Origin: Bacteroidota bacterium
GTDB lineage: Bacteria; Bacteroidota; Bacteroidia; Cytophagales; Cyclobacteriaceae
Assembly: GCA_003242315.1 (NCBI GenBank)
Contig: QGUY01000208.1
Coordinates: 1 to 7,027, forward strand
Reading direction: 5' to 3'
Length of the DNA stretch: 7,027 nucleotides
Made by a program: the position numbers and the translations under genes. Shown one piece after another: positions 1-6,980 of the stretch (position 1 is its first letter; each line of letters starts with the position of its first letter). Below the pieces are notes generated by a model. That model had not been told where the DNA came from. It saw only the letters and a list, made by a program, of their open reading frames with translations, and made no database searches.

Positions 1-41
1 ATGAGCCGTTTTAGGGGGCTGGGAATGTTGTTAAGAGACAG
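1..41. mobile_element. Possible insertion-sequence end abutting the truncated DUF4249 gene
   Basis: Similarity between the two DUF4249 copies starts abruptly at 42 and nothing to its left matches the intact copy. The last bases before the junction are TTAAGAGACAG (31-41). Read outward on the minus strand this is CTGTCTCTTAA, which shares its first nine bases with the IS50 inside end (CTGTCTCTT) and resembles other IS4-family ends. In the frame of the downstream gene there is a TAG at 12-14, 27 bases before the junction, which would fit the end of a transposase gene. No transposase can be seen because the window starts here, so this is inference. The other possibility is an assembly or tagmentation chimera, since the same 11 bases resemble the Tn5 mosaic end. 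Confidence 0.33.
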
Positions 42-905
42 GTCCTGATCGATGATTTGGGAGAGGAAGTACCTTATGAAGGGGGTTTTGAGGGGACGTA
101 CGTACTCCCCGACCTGGCGTTTAAGGCCGTGCCCGGCCGCTCCTACAAACTCAGGATAACTACGGCATCAGACGAGATTTACGAGAGCGCATGGGAAACC
201 CTGCCACCCGACCCAGGCGGTACGATGGGAGACATTAGTTTCCAGGAAACCGAAAAACTGACCTACAAAATCATCGCCGGCAAGAAAGAGGTTAGATCGG
301 TGGCGGGAATCGATGTCATGCTGGAAGTGCCACCGCGGAATTCAGCTGATAAGGCGTATTACAAGTGGGATTTTACACCACACTGGGTTTTTGTCGCTCC
401 TCTGCCTCCGCTCTTCTCATCCCTTAAGAAGTGCTGGGTGTATGGCCAGTATTACCTGAACGACTACCAATTGGAGGAGGATCACGGAGGAGGGTACAAG
501 AAGAGACTCTTCTTTCTTCCCACCCATGAAAACGAGAGGATTTACGAAGACTTCACCGTTTTGATAAGACAACTAACGGTATCACCCGGATACTATCACT
601 TTCTGAAAGAAATGCAGGAACAGCATCAGAGTGCGTTGCTTTCCGATAAGCCTCCTTTCAATCTGAAAACCAACATCGCGACTGTTCAGGGTGACCGTCC
701 GGCAGTTGGATACTTTGCAGTAGTGCGCGAAGACGCTATCCGCTGGTATTTCAATAAGAGTGAACTTTCCTATCCTGTTGTCAACGACCTACTGGATGCG
801 TGTACAGGGGAAGGACGCTTTGTCCCGCCTCCCGGATGTTGGGACTGCAGAGCATATCCTAACGGCATATCATCAACCGTGAAACCCTCTTGGTGGAGAG
901 ACTGA
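42..905 (+). pseudogene. 5'-truncated DUF4249 lipoprotein gene (remnant)
   Basis: This is an open frame of 287 codons plus a TGA stop. It corresponds to residues 86-372 of the intact DUF4249 protein at 1002-2120, with no insertion or deletion. By hand count about 43 of 282 residues differ, so roughly 85% identity. It keeps the family's C-terminal features: the KKCW segment, GDRPAVGYF, three late cysteines including CWDC, and the terminal PSWW. It lacks the first 85 residues, including the signal peptide, lipidation cysteine and LVVEG strand. An in-frame TAG at 12-14 closes the frame upstream. The only possible starts are weak internal codons such as TTG at 57, which would give a 282-residue protein without an export signal. 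I therefore read it as a pseudogene, although the remaining frame is undamaged and the truncation may be recent. It could be expressed as a cytoplasmic fragment, but no ribosome-binding site supports this. Confidence 0.8.
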
Positions 906-909
906 AACT
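42..909 (+). repeat. Direct repeat, copy 1 (tandem DUF4249 duplication)
   Basis: This stretch matches 1257-2124 at a constant offset of 1215 bases with no gaps. In a 60-base sample (241-300 against 1456-1515) nine bases differ, and six of those are silent. The match ends four bases after the stop codon and starts exactly at 42. The gapless frame and the share of silent changes indicate that both copies diverged as functional genes before one lost its 5' end. Confidence 0.9.
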
Positions 910-920
910 ATTTTTTGTGA

Positions 921-953
921 TCTCCTCGTGCGATAGATTCTGATTGGGAGAAG
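921..953 (-). repeat. Short susD-like fragment in the spacer
   Basis: Positions 921-953 align without gaps to 2863-2895 inside the SusD-type gene. The first nine bases are identical, the next nine mostly differ, and the last fifteen are identical (sixteen identical bases if counted 938-953 to 2880-2895). On the minus strand, in the frame of the SusD protein, this reads SPNQNLSHEEI against SPNQNPLYEEI at residues 258-268. The similarity stops at both ends. It looks like a scrap of a susD paralogue, or of an older copy of this locus, left between the two DUF4249 genes. A match this long is unlikely by chance in such a short spacer. Confidence 0.5.
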
Positions 954-973
954 CATGAATTCCATTACCTTTA
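943..973 (+). promoter_or_regulatory. Candidate Bacteroidota-type promoter for the intact DUF4249 gene
   Basis: ATTG at 943-946 lies 19 bases before TACCTTTA at 966-973. Each differs by one position from the Bacteroidota sigma consensus (TTTG, about 19-21 bases, TAnnTTTG). Transcription would start near 980, about 20 bases before the ATG at 1002. No other pair in the 96-base spacer fits better. The match is imperfect and the -33 half overlaps the susD-like fragment. Confidence 0.3.
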
Positions 974-1001
974 CGGGCCTCGCACGGCCAATGCCCAATG
1001 T

Positions 1002-2120
1002 ATGATATTGAGATTTAAGCGACGCCCTTATTCCCGTTGGACGTTCCTTCTTTTATTATTTCTCGGATGTGTTGAACCTTATGAGTTTGTCGTAAAAGAC
1101 AATGAACCCAGACTTGTTGTTGAGGGGATAATTTCCGACAAGTCGTTTTTTGACACACAACTCTATCCCGCTGATGGACGACTCTTCTGGGTCAGATTAA
1201 GCACTACCAGTGACGTAAGCAACCAGCGCGTCCAACCCGTGACCGACGCTTCTGTTGTTCTGATCGATGATTTGGGAGAGGTGGTGCCTTATATCGGGGG
1301 CTTTGAGGGGAGGTATGTGATCGGGGACCCCGATTTCAAAGCGTTGCCCGGCCGCTCCTATAAACTCAGGATAACGACGGCGTCAGACGAGATCTACGAA
1401 AGTACATGGGAAACCATGCCACCCGATCCAGGCGGCACAATGGGGAACATTAGTTTCCAGGAAACTGAAAAGCTGACTTACAAAATCATCTCCGGCAAGA
1501 AGGAAGTAAGACCTGTAGCGGGAATCGATGTCATGCTAGAGGTTCCATCGCGGAATTCAGATGGAAAGGCATATTTCAAGTGGGATTTTACACCGCATTG
1601 GGTCTTTATCGCTCCTTTGCCTTCGCTCTTTTCTCCTGTCAAAAAGTGTTGGGTCTATGGCGAGTACTACCTGGCAGACTATCAGCTGGAAGAGGATCAT
1701 GGTGGTGGATATAAAAAGAAACTCTTTTTTCTTCCTACCAAAGAGAACGAAAGGATTTTCGAGGACTTCACCGTTTTGATAAGGCAATTGACGGTATCAC
1801 CCCGGTACTACGAGTTCCTAAAAGAAATGCAGGAACAACATCAGGGCGCGTTGCATTCAGACAAGCCCCCATTCAATCTTGAAACCAACATCGCTACGAT
1901 TCAGGGTGACCGTCCGGCGGTTGGATACTTTACGGTAGTGCGTGAAAACGCTATCCGCTGGTATCTTAATAAGAGTGATCTTTCTTACCCTGTCGTCAAT
2001 GACCTTCTGGATGCATGTACAGGGGAAGGACCTTTTGTCCCTCCTCCGGGCTGTACGGACTGCAGAGATTACCCCATGGGGATATCTTCAAACGTAAGGC
2101 CCTTTTGGTGGAGAGACTGA
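1002..2120 (+). CDS. DUF4249 family outer-membrane lipoprotein
   Basis: The protein has 372 residues, the usual size for this family. It begins with a basic stretch (RFKRRPYSR), a hydrophobic run of leucines, and a relaxed lipobox ending LFLGC, so Cys23 is the predicted lipid anchor and the protein should sit in the outer membrane. Family hallmarks follow: PRLVVEGIISD (37-46), a beta-rich immunoglobulin-like first half with PGRSYKLRI near 116-124, KKCWVYG (214-220), GDRPAVGYF (302-310), and a C-terminal block with Cys339, Cys351 and Cys354 (CTDC) ending in PFWW. ATG at 1002 is chosen because it gives a complete signal peptide directly after the spacer; there is no Shine-Dalgarno sequence, which is normal in this phylum. 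Function is unknown. Family members are typically encoded beside TonB-dependent receptors and are presumed receptor accessories. Here the gene is convergent with a SusCD operon and follows a truncated paralogue. Family assignment is firm; any role is inference. Confidence 0.88.
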   Translation: MILRFKRRPYSRWTFLLLLFLGCVEPYEFVVKDNEPRLVVEGIISDKSFFDTQLYPADGRLFWVRLSTTSDVSNQRVQPVTDASVVLIDDLGEVVPYIGGFEGRYVIGDPDFKALPGRSYKLRITTASDEIYESTWETMPPDPGGTMGNISFQETEKLTYKIISGKKEVRPVAGIDVMLEVPSRNSDGKAYFKWDFTPHWVFIAPLPSLFSPVKKCWVYGEYYLADYQLEEDHGGGYKKKLFFLPTKENERIFEDFTVLIRQLTVSPRYYEFLKEMQEQHQGALHSDKPPFNLETNIATIQGDRPAVGYFTVVRENAIRWYLNKSDLSYPVVNDLLDACTGEGPFVPPPGCTDCRDYPMGISSNVRPFWWRD

Positions 2121-2124
2121 AACT
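1257..2124 (+). repeat. Direct repeat, copy 2 (tandem DUF4249 duplication)
   Basis: This is the partner of the repeat at 42-909. It covers codons 86-372 plus four bases after the stop. Beyond 2124 the copies part: this one leads into an A-run and terminator hairpin, whereas copy 1 leads into the spacer with the susD-like fragment. Confidence 0.9.
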
Positions 2125-2130
2125 TGCTTC

Positions 2131-2160
2131 AAAAAAAATAAGGCCGGCGTAATGCCGGCC
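2131..2160 (-). terminator. Rho-independent terminator of the susCD operon
   Basis: A perfect 7-base-pair GC stem, GGCCGGC (2142-2148) with GCCGGCC (2154-2160), encloses a five-base loop. On the minus strand the stem is followed by TTATTTTTTTT (2141-2131), a good U-tract. The hairpin begins 28 bases after the SusD-type stop codon. On the plus strand only a broken T-rich stretch (CTACTTCTTT) follows, so it should act chiefly on transcripts from the right and only weakly on the DUF4249 transcript. Confidence 0.82.
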
Positions 2161-2188
2161 CTACTTCTTTGTCCAGGATCGCTACCAA

Positions 2189-3664
2189 TTATTCATTGGC
2201 ATCATAGAGATCCCAGAAAATCTTTGTTGTCAACTTGTCGCCACCTTCACCAAGTGCTGCGACTGCGGCAGCGTAATTCGCCTGGTTGAGCGTTTGCTCT
2301 TCGATCGGGAAGGTAAAGCGAGTCGGGATGTCGTGCACAGATTCAATTTGCTCCGCAATGTTGAATATTGGATAGTCAAGCCTTCGCCAGGTGGTCCATC
2401 CTTCGAGACCCCTTGTATAGCTTGCAATCCAGGCCTGCGTCGCAATTTTCTGTCTCCAGCCATCCTCAGATTCATCAGGTGCTGTAGCATAAGCCACATC
2501 CGGACGAGCGAGGTAGGTGTCGACGTCGTCCTGTGTACCACCCCACTCGAGGATAGAATTCTTAATACCCATGTTATAGTACTCTTCAGCTGTAAGCGGT
2601 ACGGCAAAGCCTCTTTCCGCAGCCTCTGCCAGGTAGAAGAGCATTTCGGTATAGGTCAGGATAAACCCGTGAAAATCCGGAGCCAGAATGTCAGGATGAA
2701 TGTGGGAATAATTGGGGTAGGAATTGGAGTGTCCGTATATACCGCCAACGTATGCTCCATCCTTTTGAGTGAAGAAGAACTGTCTCCGAGGATCTTCAAG
2801 GTCATTCATGATGTCCACGATGGTGTTAGCCACAACATAGTCGTTTCGTCCCGTTGCTACAATCTCCTCGTAGAGAGGGTTCTGATTGGGAGAAGAGCTC
2901 AGGTAGGGCATCAGGGCGTCATCAGCTGAAGATTCGAAGATTCCTCCCGCCAGTGCAGAAGTAATAGCTTGTTCAGCAAGGGTGGGATTCACATCTGAGA
3001 GGATGATTCCCATTTTCAGCTTCAGGCTGTTGCCAAACTTAATCCACTTTTCTACGTCACCACCATAATAAAGGTCGGCTGAGCCAAAGCTTCCTTCACT
3101 GGGATCAAGTGCTTCAACTGCATCAGTTACGCGTTTCAGGAGGTCATTGTAGATGAAAGCCCCGTCGTCATACTTGGGATAGACATTTTCAATGTTAAGC
3201 GCCTCGGTATAGGGCACCATGCCGAAAATGTCAACCAGTTGATGCCAGGTATACGCTTCCAGCAGCTCGATAATCATGAGCCGATTTTGCTTGGTCGCTT
3301 CTGCCTCAGGGCCTTCTTCGACCGCGATCAACTCCTTGGCTTCCTTAAAATCCCTGAGCGCCTCGCGGATCATGAATCTGTAAATCTGCTCAGCGATGTT
3401 CCGAGTAACTACGTCGTAGTTAGCTTCGTCAATGTAGGTCGTTTCAGTCCAGTACTGTGCCCACAACTTGAACACGTTCTGGTTTACGTTGGTCTGGTTC
3501 ACCTGGTCAGCCAACTCCTTTTGGGCGTTGGTGAACAAAGCGTTCCCCGCCGCAATCGCCGGATTCTTCTTGTCCGTATTGAATTCCTCGAATTTGTCGG
3601 TACAACCGACAAACACGGCGGTCAACACGAGAAGGGCAAAATATTTTGTTCTCATGATATTCAT
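2189..3664 (-). CDS. SusD/RagB-type nutrient-binding outer-membrane lipoprotein (SusD-like_2)
   Basis: The protein has 491 residues, the usual length for the SusD-like_2 (PF12771) branch. By family knowledge it is the surface-exposed lid that captures substrate over the SusC-type channel. The signal peptide runs to a lipobox FVGC, making Cys21 the lipid anchor. It is followed by the family's early motif DKFEEFNTDKKNP (23-35). Further recognisable blocks are LWAQYWTET (68-76), the helical repeat region with DIFGMVPYTEAL (145-156), YPKYDDGAFIYNDLL (162-176), WIKFGNSLKLKMG (207-219), SSSPNQNPLYEEI (256-268), the LTYTEMLFYLAEAAERG helix (336-352), and WTTWRRLDYP (423-432) near the C-terminus. It starts 12 bases after the SusC-type stop, so the two are co-transcribed. 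The substrate is not evident, since no catabolic enzyme lies nearby. An alternative start at Met4 (3655) is nearly as good. Confidence 0.92.
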   Translation of the reverse strand: MNIMRTKYFALLVLTAVFVGCTDKFEEFNTDKKNPAIAAGNALFTNAQKELADQVNQTNVNQNVFKLWAQYWTETTYIDEANYDVVTRNIAEQIYRFMIREALRDFKEAKELIAVEEGPEAEATKQNRLMIIELLEAYTWHQLVDIFGMVPYTEALNIENVYPKYDDGAFIYNDLLKRVTDAVEALDPSEGSFGSADLYYGGDVEKWIKFGNSLKLKMGIILSDVNPTLAEQAITSALAGGIFESSADDALMPYLSSSPNQNPLYEEIVATGRNDYVVANTIVDIMNDLEDPRRQFFFTQKDGAYVGGIYGHSNSYPNYSHIHPDILAPDFHGFILTYTEMLFYLAEAAERGFAVPLTAEEYYNMGIKNSILEWGGTQDDVDTYLARPDVAYATAPDESEDGWRQKIATQAWIASYTRGLEGWTTWRRLDYPIFNIAEQIESVHDIPTRFTFPIEEQTLNQANYAAAVAALGEGGDKLTTKIFWDLYDANE

Positions 3665-3676
3665 TCCATTTTCTTT
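3653..3676 (-). promoter_or_regulatory. Translation start region of the SusD-type gene, two candidate ATGs
   Basis: The 12-base gap after the SusC-type stop is A-rich (AAAGAAAATGGA on the minus strand). GGA directly touches the ATG at 3664, too close to act as a Shine-Dalgarno site for it, but it lies 9 bases before a second in-frame ATG at 3655. Starting at 3655 gives MRTKYFALLVLT, a compact and typical lipoprotein signal. The longer start adds only MNI. Both leave the mature protein unchanged. Confidence 0.4.
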
Positions 3677-6600
3677 TTAGAACCTGACATTTAAGGTGAA
3701 GCCATAGTTGTTCGTCATTGGCATTACACCACTTTGCCATCCCTGGATGTTACCGCTGCCCTGGCTTGCCTCAGGATCGGCATGGGGAAGGTTTTTGGAG
3801 ATGATCCAAAGGTTGGATCCAACGAAGCTGATCGAGGCGCCGCGGATGGGTGTGCTTGACAGCAGGGTGGTCGGCAGGTTGTAAGTCAGCGACACTTCGC
3901 GGAGTTTCACGTACGATGCATCATAAACAAACCGTGCGTTGGGGCTAACTGCCCAGCCGTCTGCAGTATAGCGGTCACCTTCAACTCGTGTGGTGTTGGG
4001 GCTTCCGTCAGCGTAAACGCCAGGGTTAAGAATTCCACCACCTTCAGCAACGGGGCTGCGCTTCGGCACGCCGTTTTCATTGAGGCCGGCAGTTTCAGCA
4101 TACAGCCCTGTTCCGATACCATACCAAAGGTCAAGCGAGAAGACGTCGCCACCTTTTTGCATGTCGATCAGGAAGCTGAGTGAGAAATTCTTATACGTGA
4201 GTGTATTCCGGATACCGCCAGTCCAATCGGGGTTGACGTTTCCGATAACATTATCGTTGGTAGGCGAAATCAGGTAGCGACCGTTCGCTCCAACCGTCGG
4301 TTGTCCGTCGGTATAGACATAGTCAGAACCGGTGATCGCGCCATAAGGTTCTCCCTTGCGCGCAACAATTGTAACGCCACCTTGCAGAGAGCCCAGCGAA
4401 AGGTTGGTCACTTCGTTGCCTGTTTCATCGGTGTACAGTTCTACAACCTTGTTCTCATTCTTAGCCCAGTTCAAAGAAATGTCCCAGGAGAAGTTGCTGG
4501 TTTGAACGGGTGTACCAAACACTACGAACTCTGCACCCCTGTTTTCCATCTCTCCGGCATTGATCCACTTTTGAAGATAACCGGTAGCCTGTGACACAGA
4601 GAGCGGAATTGACTGGTTGAACGTGTTCACCTTGTAGATCGAGAGGTCGACGCCCACTCTGTTTTCCAGGAAGTTCAATTGCAATCCTGCTTCATACGAT
4701 CTGGACTTTTCAGGTCTCAGGTCGGGGTTGTTCTTGGATGAAGCTACAGTAACCAGCGAGTTGCCAGAGAAAGGAGCATTTGCAATGTAAGTGTCCTTTA
4801 CGCTGAGCGGGGTCACGTCATTACCTACTTCAGCATAGTTCAGTCTCAACTTACCCAGTGACAGCCAGGGTGCATCCGTAAGTTCGGAGAACACGAAGCT
4901 CGTCGATATGGAAGGGTAAGAGTATGTGTTGTTGGCAGAAGGAAGCGTAGACGACTGGTCTCTTCTCAGGGTAGCATCGAGGTAGAGGAAGTCGCGGTAG
5001 CCAATGCTCACGCTTCCAAAGATTCCGTTTACGCCAATTTCATGCAGACTTTCTTCCGGAGGAAGCATCGGGTCGACACTGTTGGACAGGGCAAACAGGC
5101 CAGGTACGGCCAGTCCGCCGTTGGTTGACGCGAAGACCCGGTCGTTGCGGCTCCTTCTGATATTGGTACCGACAAACGCGGTCAGGTCAAAGTCGCCAAA
5201 CTCCTTCGTGTATTTAACCAGGAGGTCGAGGTTCGTTTCATAGAACCGTTGGGTAAACCTTGAGTATCCCGACGTGATATCCGGGCGGCCAACGCCAAAT
5301 TCGCCTGATCCCGACCCAACTTCCTTACGTTCTTCAACAAGGAAATCATAGGTGTCGATGGCGGCGCGGCCCATGATGCTGATGTTCTTAGTAATATCCC
5401 AGTCAATCTGAGTATAACCAATGATCCGGTTACGTTCGTCCGTTTCGTAGTTCTTGTAACGAACCCAGTACGGGTTGTCCCAATAGATCGGAACGAGGTC
5501 ATCATAGTAGGCCGGGTTCCAGGTCAGGTTCTTGCCGGACTTGAAAAACAACTCCTTTTGTTCAATAATGTCGACATTGGTTTGGAACCATTGCCGGAAT
5601 GACGACAGGATGTTGTCGCTGTATCCTGTAGAGGGACGACCCTTTCCATCAGTCTTGATATAGTTCGCATGAGCCGAAACCCTGAGGTTCTTCAGAACAT
5701 TATAGGAACCGGTAAACACGAAGTTGTTACGCTTCAGCTTACTGTTCGGCATGATACCCGACATGTCGAAGTTCGTGTATGAGAACCGGTAAGCGGCATT
5801 TTCCGTCGCGTTGTTGACTTCAATGGTGTTGGAGAACGTCTTTCCGGTTTCGAAGAAGTCGATCGGGTCGTGAGCCGGAGCGACCCAGGGGGTAGGTTGA
5901 CCGTAGAACGGCGATTCCGGGTAAAAGGCATGGTACTGGTATACCAGCAGGTTTGGATCGAATCGTTCGCCGCGCGAAGCATCTTCGTAAAGCGGAACCA
6001 TCAGGTCATTCGTTCCATCGCCATCAATGTCAACTATTTCAAGGAAGGGATGCGTACCACCGCTGTAGTAAGGCCCATAACCTGCACCGTATTCTCTTTG
6101 ATATTTGGGGAATGTTTCCTTGTCGACCTTACTGAAAGTAACGTTTGAGCTGAGAGAGACACCGAGGCCCTTGCCAGCGCTGCTCTTACCCTTCTTAGTG
6201 GTAATGAGAATTACACCATTTGCTGCGCGCGAACCATACAGCGCGGTTGCAGCAGCACCTTTAAGCACGGTAATGGACTCAACGTCGGCGGCGTTGATAT
6301 CCGACGACGTGTTACCGTAGTCGTATCCATTGCGTCCAGTGGTTTGTCCGGCGTTGTTGACGTTGTTGTTCGCGATGGGTACACCATCGATTACGTACAA
6401 CGGCTGGTTGTTCTTTGTCAGAGACGAAGAACCGCGAATCAACACGTTGGCAGATCCGCCAAAGTTCGTGTTGTTCTTGATCTGAACACCAGCAACACGT
6501 CCCGACAAAGCGTTGACGAAATTGTCGGTCTTAATGTTGCTGATCTCGTCGCCGCTGACTTCCTGCACAGCATAGCCGATCGACTTTTCCTCCCTTTCAA

Positions 6601-6931
6601 TACCGAGAGCCGTGACAACCACTTCCGTCAACTGCGTGACGTCGGGTGTCATGATCACATCGACGACCGAGCGTTGGCCAATCTCAACTTCCTGAGTGAC
6701 GAAGCCGATAAAGGAGAAAACCAGGGTTCCACCTGATTCCGGTACAGTGAGAGAGTAACTTCCGGTAGCATCGGTGACACTACCCATTGCAGTCCCTTTC
6801 AAAAGGACGTTTACACCGGGTATGGCCGCCCCGTCTTCCGACGAAGTAACCCTACCACTTACTGTTCGCTCCTGGGCCCAGGCACCGAATACAAGGGCCG
6901 CGAAGAAGCTAACGAGTAGAATCTTCTTCAT
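3677..6931 (-). CDS. SusC/RagA-type TonB-dependent outer-membrane receptor
   Basis: The protein has 1084 residues and is full length for the SusC/RagA family. It forms the TonB-energised channel that imports the ligand held by its SusD-type partner. Domains in order are a signal peptide cut after AWA (residue 19), a carboxypeptidase-regulatory-like beta domain (about 22-96, VSGRVTSSEDG to DVIMTP), and a TonB-box-like stretch LTEVVVTALGIERE (101-114). The plug follows, with NALSGRVAGVQI (140-151), VLIRGSSSL (163-171), QPLYVIDGVPI (176-186) and the SusC signature LYGSRAANGVILITTKKG (231-248). The rest is the 22-strand barrel, ending in Phe1084 as expected for BAM recognition. An early extracellular loop holds DIDGDGTND (301-309), resembling a calcium-binding loop. 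ATG at 6931 is preceded by an A-rich leader and no Shine-Dalgarno site. No N-terminal FecR-interacting extension is present, so an anti-sigma relay is not indicated. The substrate is unknown. Confidence 0.95.
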   Translation of the reverse strand: MKKILLVSFFAALVFGAWAQERTVSGRVTSSEDGAAIPGVNVLLKGTAMGSVTDATGSYSLTVPESGGTLVFSFIGFVTQEVEIGQRSVVDVIMTPDVTQLTEVVVTALGIEREEKSIGYAVQEVSGDEISNIKTDNFVNALSGRVAGVQIKNNTNFGGSANVLIRGSSSLTKNNQPLYVIDGVPIANNNVNNAGQTTGRNGYDYGNTSSDINAADVESITVLKGAAATALYGSRAANGVILITTKKGKSSAGKGLGVSLSSNVTFSKVDKETFPKYQREYGAGYGPYYSGGTHPFLEIVDIDGDGTNDLMVPLYEDASRGERFDPNLLVYQYHAFYPESPFYGQPTPWVAPAHDPIDFFETGKTFSNTIEVNNATENAAYRFSYTNFDMSGIMPNSKLKRNNFVFTGSYNVLKNLRVSAHANYIKTDGKGRPSTGYSDNILSSFRQWFQTNVDIIEQKELFFKSGKNLTWNPAYYDDLVPIYWDNPYWVRYKNYETDERNRIIGYTQIDWDITKNISIMGRAAIDTYDFLVEERKEVGSGSGEFGVGRPDITSGYSRFTQRFYETNLDLLVKYTKEFGDFDLTAFVGTNIRRSRNDRVFASTNGGLAVPGLFALSNSVDPMLPPEESLHEIGVNGIFGSVSIGYRDFLYLDATLRRDQSSTLPSANNTYSYPSISTSFVFSELTDAPWLSLGKLRLNYAEVGNDVTPLSVKDTYIANAPFSGNSLVTVASSKNNPDLRPEKSRSYEAGLQLNFLENRVGVDLSIYKVNTFNQSIPLSVSQATGYLQKWINAGEMENRGAEFVVFGTPVQTSNFSWDISLNWAKNENKVVELYTDETGNEVTNLSLGSLQGGVTIVARKGEPYGAITGSDYVYTDGQPTVGANGRYLISPTNDNVIGNVNPDWTGGIRNTLTYKNFSLSFLIDMQKGGDVFSLDLWYGIGTGLYAETAGLNENGVPKRSPVAEGGGILNPGVYADGSPNTTRVEGDRYTADGWAVSPNARFVYDASYVKLREVSLTYNLPTTLLSSTPIRGASISFVGSNLWIISKNLPHADPEASQGSGNIQGWQSGVMPMTNNYGFTLNVRF

Positions 6932-6957
6932 AAGTTGTTGTTTAGGTTAAAACTAAT

Positions 6958-6980
6958 TTACCCCCAAATTAAGGGGATAA
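6958..6980. repeat. Imperfect inverted repeat in the susC-type leader
   Basis: TTACCCC (6958-6964) faces GGGG-A-TAA (6973-6980) around an AT-rich centre, giving CCCC/GGGG arms and TTA/TAA outer arms with one bulged base. It overlaps a promoter-like TTAATTTG on the minus strand and lies 27-49 bases before the start codon. It could be an operator or an RNA hairpin, or chance; the stem is short. Confidence 0.25.

Noticed and set aside
1..48. Small 15-codon frame starting with ATG at position 1
   Set aside because: It runs into a TGA at 46-48, overlaps the gene remnant in another frame, has no upstream context and shows no recognisable motif.
57..905. TTG at 57 as the real start of a short, intact 282-residue protein
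   Set aside because: Alignment to the intact paralogue continues upstream to 42 in the same frame, and the resulting protein would have no signal peptide for a family of lipoproteins.
1557..1787. Open frames on both strands within the DUF4249 gene (minus 1557-1787, plus 1561-1779)
   Set aside because: They lie entirely inside a gene with clear family motifs, have no start signals and encode low-complexity shadow translations.
2131..2160. Reading the hairpin as a fully bidirectional terminator
   Set aside because: Only the minus-strand side has a proper T-run; the plus side has interrupted Ts, so efficient termination of the DUF4249 transcript is not supported.
2294..2929. 211-codon plus-strand frame opposite the SusD-type gene
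   Set aside because: It is a shadow of the well-supported minus-strand gene, with no promoter, ribosome-binding context or known domain.
6344..6736. 130-codon plus-strand frame opposite the SusC plug region
   Set aside because: It is antisense to conserved plug and N-terminal domain codons, and its residues simply mirror the GC-rich pattern of the real gene.
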